Positions 1-6,986 of a DNA stretch of 24,781 nt are shown piece after piece. The position numbers were made by a program, and so were the translations under genes. This stretch comes from CALACW01 sp002431305. Lineage in GTDB: Bacteria > Bacillota > Clostridia > Oscillospirales > Acutalibacteraceae. Numbering within the stretch: the stretch's first letter is position 1; each line of letters starts with the position of its first letter. Location: positions 1-24,781 of the forward strand of contig CALACW010000012.1 of NCBI GenBank assembly GCA_937890355.1. Direction: 5' to 3'. The notes below the pieces were generated by a model. The model was given only the letters and a program-made list of their open reading frames with translations. It did no database searches and was not told the DNA's origin.

Positions 1-172
1 TTTCGGGGCATTTGCGTTTTTCGTTTTTTTTCTCGCTGCGGTACTTTTGTACAGCAACACTCGAAAGAAAACGAAATTCAGGCACTTTCTCAACAGTCTC
101 ACAGTGTGTCGAAAACTACTTTTTCGACACACTGATGCAAACTCCGTTTGCTTGATTCAAGATTACCACCAT
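1..172. other. Hairpin-rich left edge, no confident gene
   Basis: No gene can be supported here. One frame open from base 2 begins with a hydrophobic run followed by basic residues, like the end of a membrane segment, so the stretch may hold the 3' end of a plus-strand gene cut by the window edge. It then runs on through clearly structured DNA to a stop at 238-240, which argues that any real protein was shorter or frameshifted. Three palindromes follow each other: a 14-bp perfect stem (102-115 with 121-134, 5-nt loop), a 6-bp stem (137-142 with 146-151) and an 11-bp palindrome (151-161). None has a U-tract, so a classical terminator is not shown. Confidence 0.35.
102..134. repeat. Perfect 14-bp inverted repeat (hairpin)
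   Basis: Arms 102-115 and 121-134 are perfectly complementary around a 5-nt loop. It could be a transcript 3'-end stem or a protein binding site for an upstream gene, but it lacks a T-run on either side. Function unknown. Confidence 0.7.
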
Positions 173-248
173 GTACATTCTAAAACAAGTACGCACTTTT
201 TTATAACCGTACAGTTACTTTTTTGTGTGTACTTTTTTTAGAATGTAT
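173..248. promoter_or_regulatory. Large symmetric palindrome, probable HxlR-regulator operator array
   Basis: The sequence is a two-fold symmetric array centred on 210/211. The outer arms 174-196 and 225-247 match at 21 of 23 positions; a second complementary block flanks the centre (204-212 with 209-217). GTAC cores lie at 173, 189, 209 and 229, with a GTAT at 245, giving start-to-start steps of 16, 20, 20 and 16 bp. The right arm fills the spacer of the predicted promoter of the adjacent HxlR-family gene. HxlR-type winged-helix proteins usually bind palindromes as dimers, so autoregulation is the simplest reading (inference). Confidence 0.7.
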
Positions 249-251
249 GAT
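223..251 (+). promoter_or_regulatory. Predicted promoter of the HxlR-family gene
   Basis: TTGTGT (223-228), 17-bp spacer, TATGAT (246-251), followed by an AGAGGTGAT ribosome binding site just before the ATG at 283. The right arm of the palindrome at 225-247 covers nearly the whole promoter, so occupancy would block RNA polymerase. Confidence 0.6.
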
Positions 252-282
252 AGAATAAAATAGAATCAGAGAGGTGATATAA

Positions 283-612
283 ATGAAAACAAAAGACGAA
301 CTTCCCGCATGCCCCGTAGCTACGGCGGTCGCGTTAATAGGCGGAAAGTGGAAGCTTCTTATTTTAAGAAATCTCAAATCCCGTCCGTGGCGTTTTAACG
401 AACTGCAAAGAGACCTCGACGGTATTTCGCAGAAAGTTCTGACCGACAGTTTACGTCAGATGATAGACGACGGACTCGCATACAGGCACGATTATAACGA
501 AATGCCCCCGAGGGTCGAGTACGGACTTACCGACCTCGGCAGACAGATGCTCCCGATTATCGACGCGCTCGCCGACTTCGGAAATTATTATAAATCGGTA
601 TTGAATAAATAA
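283..612 (+). CDS. HxlR-family winged-helix transcriptional regulator
   Basis: A 109-residue protein that fits the single-domain HxlR/YodB/HypR family of MarR-like winged-helix repressors, which act as dimers and often sense electrophiles or redox stress through an N-terminal cysteine. The N-terminus has the family pattern with a cysteine (CPVATAVALIGGKWKLLIL, Cys10), then the helix-turn-helix (RFNELQRDLDGISQKVLTD) and the wing (DYNEMPPRVEYGLTDLG). Cys10 sits where redox-sensing members have their reactive Cys; whether it senses anything here is inference. It starts at ATG 283 behind AGAGGTGAT. HxlR genes commonly lie divergent from their target, but no divergent gene is visible in the window; the large palindrome over its own promoter suggests autoregulation. 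No terminator separates it from the hip module downstream. Confidence 0.9.
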   Translation: MKTKDELPACPVATAVALIGGKWKLLILRNLKSRPWRFNELQRDLDGISQKVLTDSLRQMIDDGLAYRHDYNEMPPRVEYGLTDLGRQMLPIIDALADFGNYYKSVLNK

Positions 613-623
613 AATAAATTAAT

Positions 624-723
624 TACACCTGTTCGGGTATAAATGCTTGTTTAAATACATATTTTACACCCGTACGGGTATAATTTATATAAACTGCATT
701 GACTTTATACCCGTAAAGGTATA
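624..723. promoter_or_regulatory. Three HipB-type operators with exact 41-bp periodicity
   Basis: Three 18-bp near-palindromes, at 624-641, 665-682 and 706-723, share the pattern TAYACC-N6-GGTATA (the middle one reads TACACCCGTACGGGTATA). Start-to-start distance is exactly 41 bp both times, close to four helical turns, so all three present the same DNA face. The third lies between the predicted -35 and -10 elements of the hip module. HipB proteins are known to bind several such half-site palindromes and bend the DNA to repress their own operon; here this is inferred from position and symmetry. Confidence 0.8.
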
Positions 724-725
724 AA
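699..725 (+). promoter_or_regulatory. Predicted promoter of the hipBST module
   Basis: TTGACT (699-704) with TATAAA (720-725) at 15-bp spacing, or TAAAAT (722-727) at 17 bp. Operator three (706-723) sits between the boxes. Transcription would start near 733, downstream of an in-frame ATG at 726, which therefore cannot be the translation start. Confidence 0.55.
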
Positions 726-770
726 ATGAATATATATTCAGCCGAAAGGGATAATAAAAGGACAACAGCT

Positions 771-977
771 ATGAATAAAATCGCCGAATTTATAAAAACA
801 AATCGCAAGGCGGCGGGACTGACGCAAAAGGATTTTGCAATGCGTTCGGGACTCGGGCTGCGTTTTATCCGTGACCTGGAGCAAGGCAAGGAAACCGTCA
901 GAATGGATAAAGTCAACGAAGCTCTCGCCATGTTCGGCATGGAAGCCGTCCCGGGCAGAAAGGACAAAAACAAATGA
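771..977 (+). CDS. hipB: HipB-like XRE-family antitoxin/autorepressor
   Basis: A 68-residue helix-turn-helix protein of the XRE/Cro-CI family. The HTH spans about residues 17-38 (LTQKDFAMRSGLGLRFIRDL) followed by an EQGK-type turn typical of HipB-like antitoxins, then a short basic tail. The start is ATG 771, with AAAGGA eight bases upstream; an earlier in-frame ATG at 726 overlaps the predicted -10 box and is rejected. The stop overlaps the hipS start (ATGA, 974-977), so the genes are translationally coupled. In HipBST modules, HipB binds the operators and completes the antitoxin complex, while direct kinase inhibition comes mainly from HipS. Autorepression through the three 41-bp-spaced operators upstream is expected. 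Confidence 0.9.
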   Translation: MNKIAEFIKTNRKAAGLTQKDFAMRSGLGLRFIRDLEQGKETVRMDKVNEALAMFGMEAVPGRKDKNK

Positions 978-1303
978 CCGAATTCAGAACCGCATATGTA
1001 TATGTCAGAAATGTTTTTGCCGGAACTCTTCATGAAACCGACGAGGGCTATTCGTTTGAATATGACGCGGATTATCTTGCCTCCGACTCGGCAAGCGCGG
1101 TATCGCTTACTCTTCCGCTGACTTCGGAAACATACAAATCAAGGACGCTGTTTCCGTTCTTCGACGGACTGATACCCGAGGGCTGGCTTCTTAATACCGT
1201 CAGTCATAACTGGAAAATCGACGTCACCGACAGATTCGGAATTCTGCTCGTCGCATGCAGGGACTGCATCGGAAACGTCAGCATCGGAGGCGAAAAAATA
1301 TGA
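974..1303 (+). CDS. hipS: HipS: stand-alone HipA N-terminal subdomain (small antitoxin)
   Basis: A 109-residue protein matching only the first N-terminal subdomain of HipA (the Couple_hipA region): a YVYVRNVFAGTL opening, a central SLTLPLTSETYKS stretch, and the conserved FPFFDGLIPEGW block. It ends where the kinase core would begin in a full-length HipA. The tripartite HipBST module of enteropathogenic E. coli has the same split, and there HipS neutralises the kinase HipT. The gene overlaps hipB upstream and hipT downstream by 4 nt each (ATGA), so the three proteins are made in coupled fashion. An alternative is that one ancestral hipA was broken by frameshift, but the ATGA junction and the ribosome binding site for the next gene argue that the split is functional. 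Confidence 0.9.
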   Translation: MTEFRTAYVYVRNVFAGTLHETDEGYSFEYDADYLASDSASAVSLTLPLTSETYKSRTLFPFFDGLIPEGWLLNTVSHNWKIDVTDRFGILLVACRDCIGNVSIGGEKI

Positions 1304-2247
1304 ACTGCCTATGCTGCGGAAAACCGCTGAAAGATAACGGACAAAACGGATGGCACAAATCATGTATCAAACGTTTTTTCAACACTCAGGATTTTCCCGA
1401 AATCAACATCAACAATGATTCGCTTGAAGAACTTGTAAATAAAACGACAAAAGCCGGTTTTACGGTTCCCGGGGTGCAGAAAAAGCTGTCTCTCCATTTG
1501 TTTTCGGAAACAAAAAAACCGAGACTGACATTGGTAAATTATCCCGCCGGATATATACTTAAACCGCAGGTAGACGAATACAGAGCTTTGCCGGAATCCG
1601 AACAGCTTGTTATGAACATGGCAGATACCGCGGGAATCGTCACAGTCCCTCACGCGCTTATCGAAAATGACGGAAAATACGCGTATATAACAAAACGCGT
1701 AGACCGTAAGACGGAAAAAGACCGTGTAAAAATGCTTGCAATGGAGGACTTTTGTCAGCTTGACATGCGTTTGACTATTGATAAATACAAAGGTTCTTAC
1801 GAACGCTGTTCAAAAATTATATCTAAATATTCAAACCGTGAAAATCTTGACATGTCGGAATTGTTCCTGCGAATCGTATTTTCATACGTTGTCGGAAACT
1901 CCGATATGCATTTAAAAAATTTCTCGCTTATAGAAACGGACGAGTCGAGCGGAATATATATTCTCTCTCCCGCATACGATTTACTCCCCGTAAATATAAT
2001 TTTACCGACAGATAAAGAACAGTTTGCGCTTACACTAAACGGCAAAAAAATGAATATACGAAAAAAGGACTTCCTTGTCTTTGCCGATTCATGCGGTATA
2101 ACGAGAAATCCCGCGCTCAAAATGATTGCCTCAATTGTTTCATGTAAAGATAAATTCATAAAAATGTGCGGGGAATCTTTACTGCCGGAAGATATGAAAG
2201 AAAACCTTATATCTCTTATTACAAACAGGATTACAGCCTTACAATAA
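1300..2247 (+). CDS. hipT: HipT-like serine/threonine kinase toxin
   Basis: A 315-residue HipA-family kinase core without the N-terminal subdomain. Start is ATG 1300 overlapping the hipS stop, with CGGAGG nine bases upstream. Visible motifs: the Gly-rich loop FTVPGVQKK (residues 54-62), ATP-binding Lys88 in YILKPQ, the catalytic loop GNSDMHLKNFS with Asp202 and Asn207, and metal-binding Asp227 in SPAYD. The N-terminus carries C3-x2-C6 and WHKSC (His19, Cys22), which could form a small zinc knuckle. E. coli HipT has regulatory autophosphorylated serines in an SIS motif before the loop glycine; here these positions are Thr55 and Pro57, so only one phosphorylatable residue remains. HipT of E. 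coli phosphorylates tryptophanyl-tRNA synthetase; the target here is unknown. The gene is intact and ends just before a terminator. Confidence 0.9.
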   Translation: MNCLCCGKPLKDNGQNGWHKSCIKRFFNTQDFPEININNDSLEELVNKTTKAGFTVPGVQKKLSLHLFSETKKPRLTLVNYPAGYILKPQVDEYRALPESEQLVMNMADTAGIVTVPHALIENDGKYAYITKRVDRKTEKDRVKMLAMEDFCQLDMRLTIDKYKGSYERCSKIISKYSNRENLDMSELFLRIVFSYVVGNSDMHLKNFSLIETDESSGIYILSPAYDLLPVNIILPTDKEQFALTLNGKKMNIRKKDFLVFADSCGITRNPALKMIASIVSCKDKFIKMCGESLLPEDMKENLISLITNRITALQ

Positions 2248-2253
2248 AAAACA

Positions 2254-2279
2254 CCCCCTCACTTCTTGCCGTGAGGGGG
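2254..2279. terminator. Bidirectional rho-independent terminator
   Basis: A perfect 9-bp GC-rich stem (2254-2262 with 2271-2279, 8-nt loop) lies between the converging hipT and DUF4091 genes. The minus strand has a long U-run after the stem (complement of the A-run at 2246-2251), so termination should be strongest for the minus-strand gene; the plus strand has a weaker ATTATT tail. Confidence 0.85.
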
Positions 2280-2302
2280 ATTATTCATTGAATTATAATA
2301 TT

Positions 2303-4348
2303 TTATTTCTTTGCTATCGCGTCGCCCAGTTCTCTGCGAACCTGCTCGAACAGCGCGTTGTCCGACGTGTATTCCGTCGCGGACGTTACAACCTTTGCAA
2401 TCTCATTATCGACCCATTCTCTGCCTAACTTTTCTTCGGCAAGAGCGAAATAATCGTAGTCCTCCATGCCGTCGGCAACATTGTAAAGACGGATTGTAGC
2501 AACGGGCTCGTCAAGACCTATGTACTGACCGGGATAGATAAGGCATCCGTCGCCCGCCGCGCTGAAATCATTCCACGTTTTTGACGTCTCCCACGGGTTG
2601 CCGTTGTCACACCACATTGTACACCAGTAGAGAAGCCCCGTAATATCAAGAGACTTCTGCTGCCACATGAGTATACGCTGTCTTAACGCGTCCTGATTTT
2701 CGAAGAAATTGCAGTAATCTCCGCCGGGGCTGCAGCATACGTACCACCATGCGCGCGCACCGTTCTTAACTTCATTCATCATCTCGGAATGAATATCATC
2801 CTGCGAAGCCACATTGCTTATTCCGCAGAGAATATTGCTCTTGCCCGCCTGAAGCTCAACGGAGGTATAATCCTTGCCGTCAATATTTACCCTGTCCGTA
2901 TTAAACGGAGTAACGATATTTAATTCGGGAGCAAGACGGTCACGGCGTTCGACAGCCGTATTATATTTTTCGTAAGCTTCGGCGTTCTGCGGTTCGTCTA
3001 CGGGATAGAAATACGCCTTTTTAAGCCACTCGGGATTTGACTTTAACTTCTCATAATACTTTACAAGCTGTTCGTCGTCATCGGGGAACGGGGCTCTGAA
3101 AGATGTAAGTCTGTCGTCGCTCATATAAGCGTCGGCGCGCTCGTCAAGAATATCATAGGGAAGATTGTACGGAGACATACGGTTTTCGAGAAGAAGATTG
3201 TAAGTCTGTTCAAATACCTTCTGTCTTGCCTCGTCGTCGCCCTCTTTAACATTCGAAAGCGTATAGAACGTCCCGCTGTAATTGCCGAACGCGCTCTCGT
3301 TCGCGGGAGCGTCCGGGAGAGTGAAATCCCATACGGTCGCTTTGATCTCTTTTTCAAGAATAACGTCGCCGTTCTCGTTTACAGCCGTAACAACCGCGGT
3401 ATATTCGCCGGCCTTAGCGTTCTTATCGGCATGAGTTCTTATAAAGAATGCCTGCTGAAGTCCCTTTTTAAGTTCTGCGGGGCCTCCCCTGTCGCCCGTA
3501 TGAGTTACGGGAATGAGAGCGTCGGCGTACTCGCAGTTATATTTATCTCCGAAACCGGGAACCTTTGAATAATTCGCCTTAAACGCCTCGGTTTTGAGAG
3601 TATCTCCGTCCGAATTCTTAAAATCGGAAACGGAAACGTTTACTTTTTTATCCTTAGCCGTCGTTGCAAAAAGAATCTGGAACGCTTCCGACTCGTTTTT
3701 TGCAAGCTTTATGTCGATAGTCTCATCGGTGCCGAGAGCGGTGTCGCGGACTTTCTTTTCCGTTGCATATGCAAAATCGTACATGATGTCCTTATCGTCC
3801 GTCGCAAGTCCGCCGATATCCTCTGAAGCCTTTGACGAAGCGTAAAAAGGACTTAAATACGACTGGTCTTTTACGGAATTTACGGTCGTATAAACGCCCC
3901 AGCACGACAGGACTATACATCCGACGGCAGCGAGCGGCTTGAACACAGCCTTGTGTCCCCTGCTCGAAACGCCGTTCATATATACGGCGAACGCAATACC
4001 GAACATTACAGCCGAAGCGGAAGCGGCAAGCTTACCGCCCGAATTCGGAGAAAAAGCCTCCTGAAATCCATAACCGACGCCGAGGTAAACGCCAGCGTTG
4101 ACAACAGCCGTAATGACGGGAACAATAATTTTATTCGCCGTCGAATGAACGCGCTTTTTGTCCGTAAGCGTGTACAGAAGCATTATGATACCGCTGCACA
4201 CGGCAAGAAGAATCGTAAAAATAACAATGTCGCTCTTGACTCCGCGCTTAAACGTATAGTACGCGGAATAAAGCGAATAGATGTAGAGTCCTATCGTCAG
4301 CAAAGTGCCGCCGATAACAAGTCCCTTTTTAGCCTTTTCGTTTTTCAT
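2303..4348 (-). CDS. Polytopic membrane protein with extracellular DUF4091 (GH123-like) domain
   Basis: A 681-residue protein. The N-terminus has about five hydrophobic segments (roughly residues 9-30, 40-60, 73-95, 107-125, 136-155). The remaining 500 residues resemble secreted DUF4091 proteins, which are related to GH123 glycosidases: a beta-sandwich-like part (about 205-340) then a barrel-like part with YFYPVDEPQN (Asp451-Glu452, the kind of Asp-Glu pair used in GH123), a WWYVCCSPG stretch and a terminal DGCLIYPG...RLYNVADGMEDYDY signature of DUF4091. Glycan hydrolysis or binding at the cell surface is likely; the substrate is unknown. A polytopic anchor on such a domain is unusual. The start at 4348 is preceded by AAGGGG eight bases away. 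It is divergent from an alpha-mannosidase, with which it may share a glycan-degrading role. Confidence 0.85.
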   Translation of the reverse strand: MKNEKAKKGLVIGGTLLTIGLYIYSLYSAYYTFKRGVKSDIVIFTILLAVCSGIIMLLYTLTDKKRVHSTANKIIVPVITAVVNAGVYLGVGYGFQEAFSPNSGGKLAASASAVMFGIAFAVYMNGVSSRGHKAVFKPLAAVGCIVLSCWGVYTTVNSVKDQSYLSPFYASSKASEDIGGLATDDKDIMYDFAYATEKKVRDTALGTDETIDIKLAKNESEAFQILFATTAKDKKVNVSVSDFKNSDGDTLKTEAFKANYSKVPGFGDKYNCEYADALIPVTHTGDRGGPAELKKGLQQAFFIRTHADKNAKAGEYTAVVTAVNENGDVILEKEIKATVWDFTLPDAPANESAFGNYSGTFYTLSNVKEGDDEARQKVFEQTYNLLLENRMSPYNLPYDILDERADAYMSDDRLTSFRAPFPDDDEQLVKYYEKLKSNPEWLKKAYFYPVDEPQNAEAYEKYNTAVERRDRLAPELNIVTPFNTDRVNIDGKDYTSVELQAGKSNILCGISNVASQDDIHSEMMNEVKNGARAWWYVCCSPGGDYCNFFENQDALRQRILMWQQKSLDITGLLYWCTMWCDNGNPWETSKTWNDFSAAGDGCLIYPGQYIGLDEPVATIRLYNVADGMEDYDYFALAEEKLGREWVDNEIAKVVTSATEYTSDNALFEQVRRELGDAIAKK

Positions 4349-4378
4349 TGTAAAACCCCTTAAAAAAGAATTATCATA

Positions 4379-4407
4379 ATTATATCGAAAATGAGCGATA
4401 TTTTCAA
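4379..4407 (-). promoter_or_regulatory. Predicted promoter of the DUF4091 gene
   Basis: On the minus strand TTGAAA (4407-4402), 17-bp spacer, TATAAT (4384-4379), leaving a short leader before the start codon at 4348. Confidence 0.7.
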
Positions 4408-4497
4408 TATACTTTACAGAATTTACAAATAAAAAGTTGTTTTTTTTGTATGTATTTTACCTCATTTATGGTAATTTATAACAAGTCGATTTTTATA

Positions 4498-4526
4498 TTG
4501 CCGACGCAAACGAACATTGATATAAT
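4498..4526 (+). promoter_or_regulatory. Predicted promoter of the alpha-mannosidase gene
   Basis: TTGCCG (4498-4503), 17-bp spacer, TATAAT (4521-4526), followed by AAAGGA (4543-4548) eight bases before the ATG at 4557. Confidence 0.7.
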
Positions 4527-4556
4527 AAAAGCATTAATAAGTAAAGGATATTTTTT

Positions 4557-6986
4557 ATGAACAACAATAAAGTACATCTTATAGGCAACGCGCATCTTGA
4601 CCCCGTGTTTCTGTGGACATTACCCGACGGACTCTCCGAAATAAAAGCGACGTTCCGCTCTGCGCTCGACAGGATAGCGCAGTTCGACGATTTCGTATTT
4701 ACGTCGGCGGCGATTTCATACTACGCGTGGGTCGAGGAAAACTGCCCCGAAATGTTCAGTGAAATTCAGTCTGCGGTCAAGGACGGTCACTGGAACATCA
4801 CTGGCGGAATGTGGGTTCAGCCCGACTGCAACATGATTTCGGCGGAGAGCTTCGCCCGTCATTTTCTCTATTCTCAAAAATATGTTAAGGAGCGTTTCGG
4901 CATTACCGTTAAGACGGGATACAATGTCGACTCGTTCGGACATACGGCCTCTCTTCCAAAGCTTTTAAACGAGGGCGGTATCGAAAACTACGTCTACATG
5001 CGCCCGGCGGAGGGAGACGAGAAAAAATATCCGTTTGCCGACTGCGTTTTCAACTGGAAATATAAAGACGGGTGCGTCACCGCGTTCAGAATTATCGACG
5101 GCTACGGCGAAAATATCAAAGACGACGAAAAGTTAAAAAAATTCGACTCCCTTGCCGAAAATTATAACCATGACATAATGATGTTTTACGGAGTCGGCAA
5201 CCACGGAGGCGGTCCGACGATAAGGAACATAAACGTTATACATGAATTTATGAATAAGTCCGAACACGAATTCGTATTTTCATGTCCAGACAGGTTTTTT
5301 GAGGATATAAAAAATCAGAATCCCGATTTAAACGACTATGAGGGCGATTTACAGAACCACGCGAGCGGTTGTTACAGCGCAAATTCATACGTAAAATCGG
5401 CTAACCGCATTGCAGAGGACAGACTTTCGGAAAGCGAAAAATGGCTTACAATGGCAAACATCCTTTTGGGCAGAGAAAACAACGCGGGGCTGACCGAGGA
5501 AGCATGGAAAGGCGTGCTGTTTAACCAGTTTCACGACCTTCTCTGCGGATGCAGCGTCAAATCCTCATTTGACGACGCAAGGGGCGATTTCGAATTTGCA
5601 AAAAGCGTGAGTTTTAAATTAAAAAGCCGTTCGCTTCAGGCTATATCGTGGAACATTGACACGGACAAGGGCGTAGGTGCTCTCTCAAAGGACTGCGACT
5701 GGCTGTGGGAGGCCGGCGATCTCGGCACACCCGTCGTCGTATTCAATCCCCTGTCGTTTGACGTAACCGTTCCGGTGCAAATAAGAAAACCCCGTTACTG
5801 CGCGGGAATAACGTATGTCGAAAACGATGAAGAAATCGCCGTACCGTTCCAGGAGGTTCGCGAAGACATGACCGAGCACGACTACAAAACGGCGTTTATG
5901 ATCAACGCCTCCGTTCCCGCGTACGGTTACAGAACGTTCTGGGTATACGCGCAGAACGAGCATAAATTCGAAAAGAAAAATCTTTTGAATATCGGCGAAA
6001 ACTTCTTGGAAAACGACCGAATCCGAGTTGAATTTGATAAAGAAACGGGCTGTATTTCTTCGCTTACGGACAAAAAAGGCAAAAATTACGTCGGAAAATA
6101 CGCGTCGAAGCCCGTTCTCATTGACGACAGCGAAAACGACACATGGGCGCACGAAAAATTCATATTCGATAAAGTTATCGGCGAATTTTCCTCGCCCGAA
6201 TTTCGAATTCTCGAACACGGTGAATGCGTCGTAACGCTTCGGGTAAAACAGAAGTGCGGTAACAATTATATAATTCAGGATTACTCTCTCTGTCCTCACG
6301 ACGAAACCGTTCACGTCGGCGTAAGACTTTTCATGTACGACGAACTGCGGATTTTAAAACTTAAATTCAGCCCGTCATTTAAAATCAATACGGCGTTATA
6401 CGGCTGCGCGGGCGGTGTAATCGAAAAGACAGCCGACGGCAGAGAACAGCCCATGCAGAGATTTATCGCCGTTACGAATTCCGACAGCGGACTCGCCGTG
6501 TGCGTAAACGACAAATTTTCGGCGAGCGCGGACGAAAACTGCATTGCGTTTACCGCCCTCAGAACGTGCTATTACGCAGACCACATGGGCGAACGCGACG
6601 GCAGGATGATTCCGCAGGACCTCGGTGTAAATGAATTCGAATACACAATTTCGCCGTTTACGGGAGATATTAAGGAAGCCGAAAAGACAAGCGAAATTTT
6701 AAGAGCCGAATTCCCGCTCATTAACGAAACGTATCACAAGGGAACGCTTCAACAGTCGTGTTCTCTTATGAAAACGGCAGACGAAAACGTGATCGTAACG
6801 CTGGTTAAATCTGCTGAAGACTCGGACGGAATCATAGTAAGACTCCGCGAACTGTCGGGCAGAAAGACGGATACGCGCCTGACGTTCTGCGGGAATGAAT
6901 ATAACGTTTCGCTTAATGAAAACGATATTGCGACATACAGAATTTCGGACGGGATGATAAAACGAACAAACTTTTTGGAAGAATAA
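4557..6986 (+). CDS. Alpha-mannosidase, glycoside hydrolase family 38
   Basis: An 809-residue GH38 enzyme, expected to cleave alpha-linked mannose from glycans. The N-terminal catalytic domain shows the zinc-site signature HLIGNAHLDPVFLW (His13, Asp15), the nucleophile region GYNVDSFGH (Asp125) and the fourth ligand in FNQFHDLLCGC (His326); all four zinc residues known from Golgi and bacterial GH38 enzymes are present. The C-terminal half (about 370-809) has the usual beta-sandwich domains. There is no signal peptide, so it probably acts in the cytoplasm on imported oligosaccharides. It has its own promoter and ribosome binding site and is monocistronic, divergent from the DUF4091 gene; the shared control region of 208 bp suggests co-regulation. 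The exact linkage specificity cannot be read from the sequence. Confidence 0.93.
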   Translation: MNNNKVHLIGNAHLDPVFLWTLPDGLSEIKATFRSALDRIAQFDDFVFTSAAISYYAWVEENCPEMFSEIQSAVKDGHWNITGGMWVQPDCNMISAESFARHFLYSQKYVKERFGITVKTGYNVDSFGHTASLPKLLNEGGIENYVYMRPAEGDEKKYPFADCVFNWKYKDGCVTAFRIIDGYGENIKDDEKLKKFDSLAENYNHDIMMFYGVGNHGGGPTIRNINVIHEFMNKSEHEFVFSCPDRFFEDIKNQNPDLNDYEGDLQNHASGCYSANSYVKSANRIAEDRLSESEKWLTMANILLGRENNAGLTEEAWKGVLFNQFHDLLCGCSVKSSFDDARGDFEFAKSVSFKLKSRSLQAISWNIDTDKGVGALSKDCDWLWEAGDLGTPVVVFNPLSFDVTVPVQIRKPRYCAGITYVENDEEIAVPFQEVREDMTEHDYKTAFMINASVPAYGYRTFWVYAQNEHKFEKKNLLNIGENFLENDRIRVEFDKETGCISSLTDKKGKNYVGKYASKPVLIDDSENDTWAHEKFIFDKVIGEFSSPEFRILEHGECVVTLRVKQKCGNNYIIQDYSLCPHDETVHVGVRLFMYDELRILKLKFSPSFKINTALYGCAGGVIEKTADGREQPMQRFIAVTNSDSGLAVCVNDKFSASADENCIAFTALRTCYYADHMGERDGRMIPQDLGVNEFEYTISPFTGDIKEAEKTSEILRAEFPLINETYHKGTLQQSCSLMKTADENVIVTLVKSAEDSDGIIVRLRELSGRKTDTRLTFCGNEYNVSLNENDIATYRISDGMIKRTNFLEE

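Noticed and set aside
726..770. Earlier in-frame ATG for hipB, adding 15 residues
   Set aside because: It overlaps the predicted -10 box and operator three, and has no ribosome binding site, while ATG 771 has AAAGGA at the right distance.
1255..1299. Earlier ATG-in-frame extension of hipT by 15 residues
   Set aside because: The extension is Arg/Lys-rich and lies inside hipS; ATG 1300 has CGGAGG nine bases upstream and forms the same ATGA overlap as hipB/hipS.
5685..6314. 209-codon minus-strand open frame inside the mannosidase gene
   Set aside because: It lies entirely within the well-supported GH38 gene and has no family resemblance; it is a by-product of codon bias.
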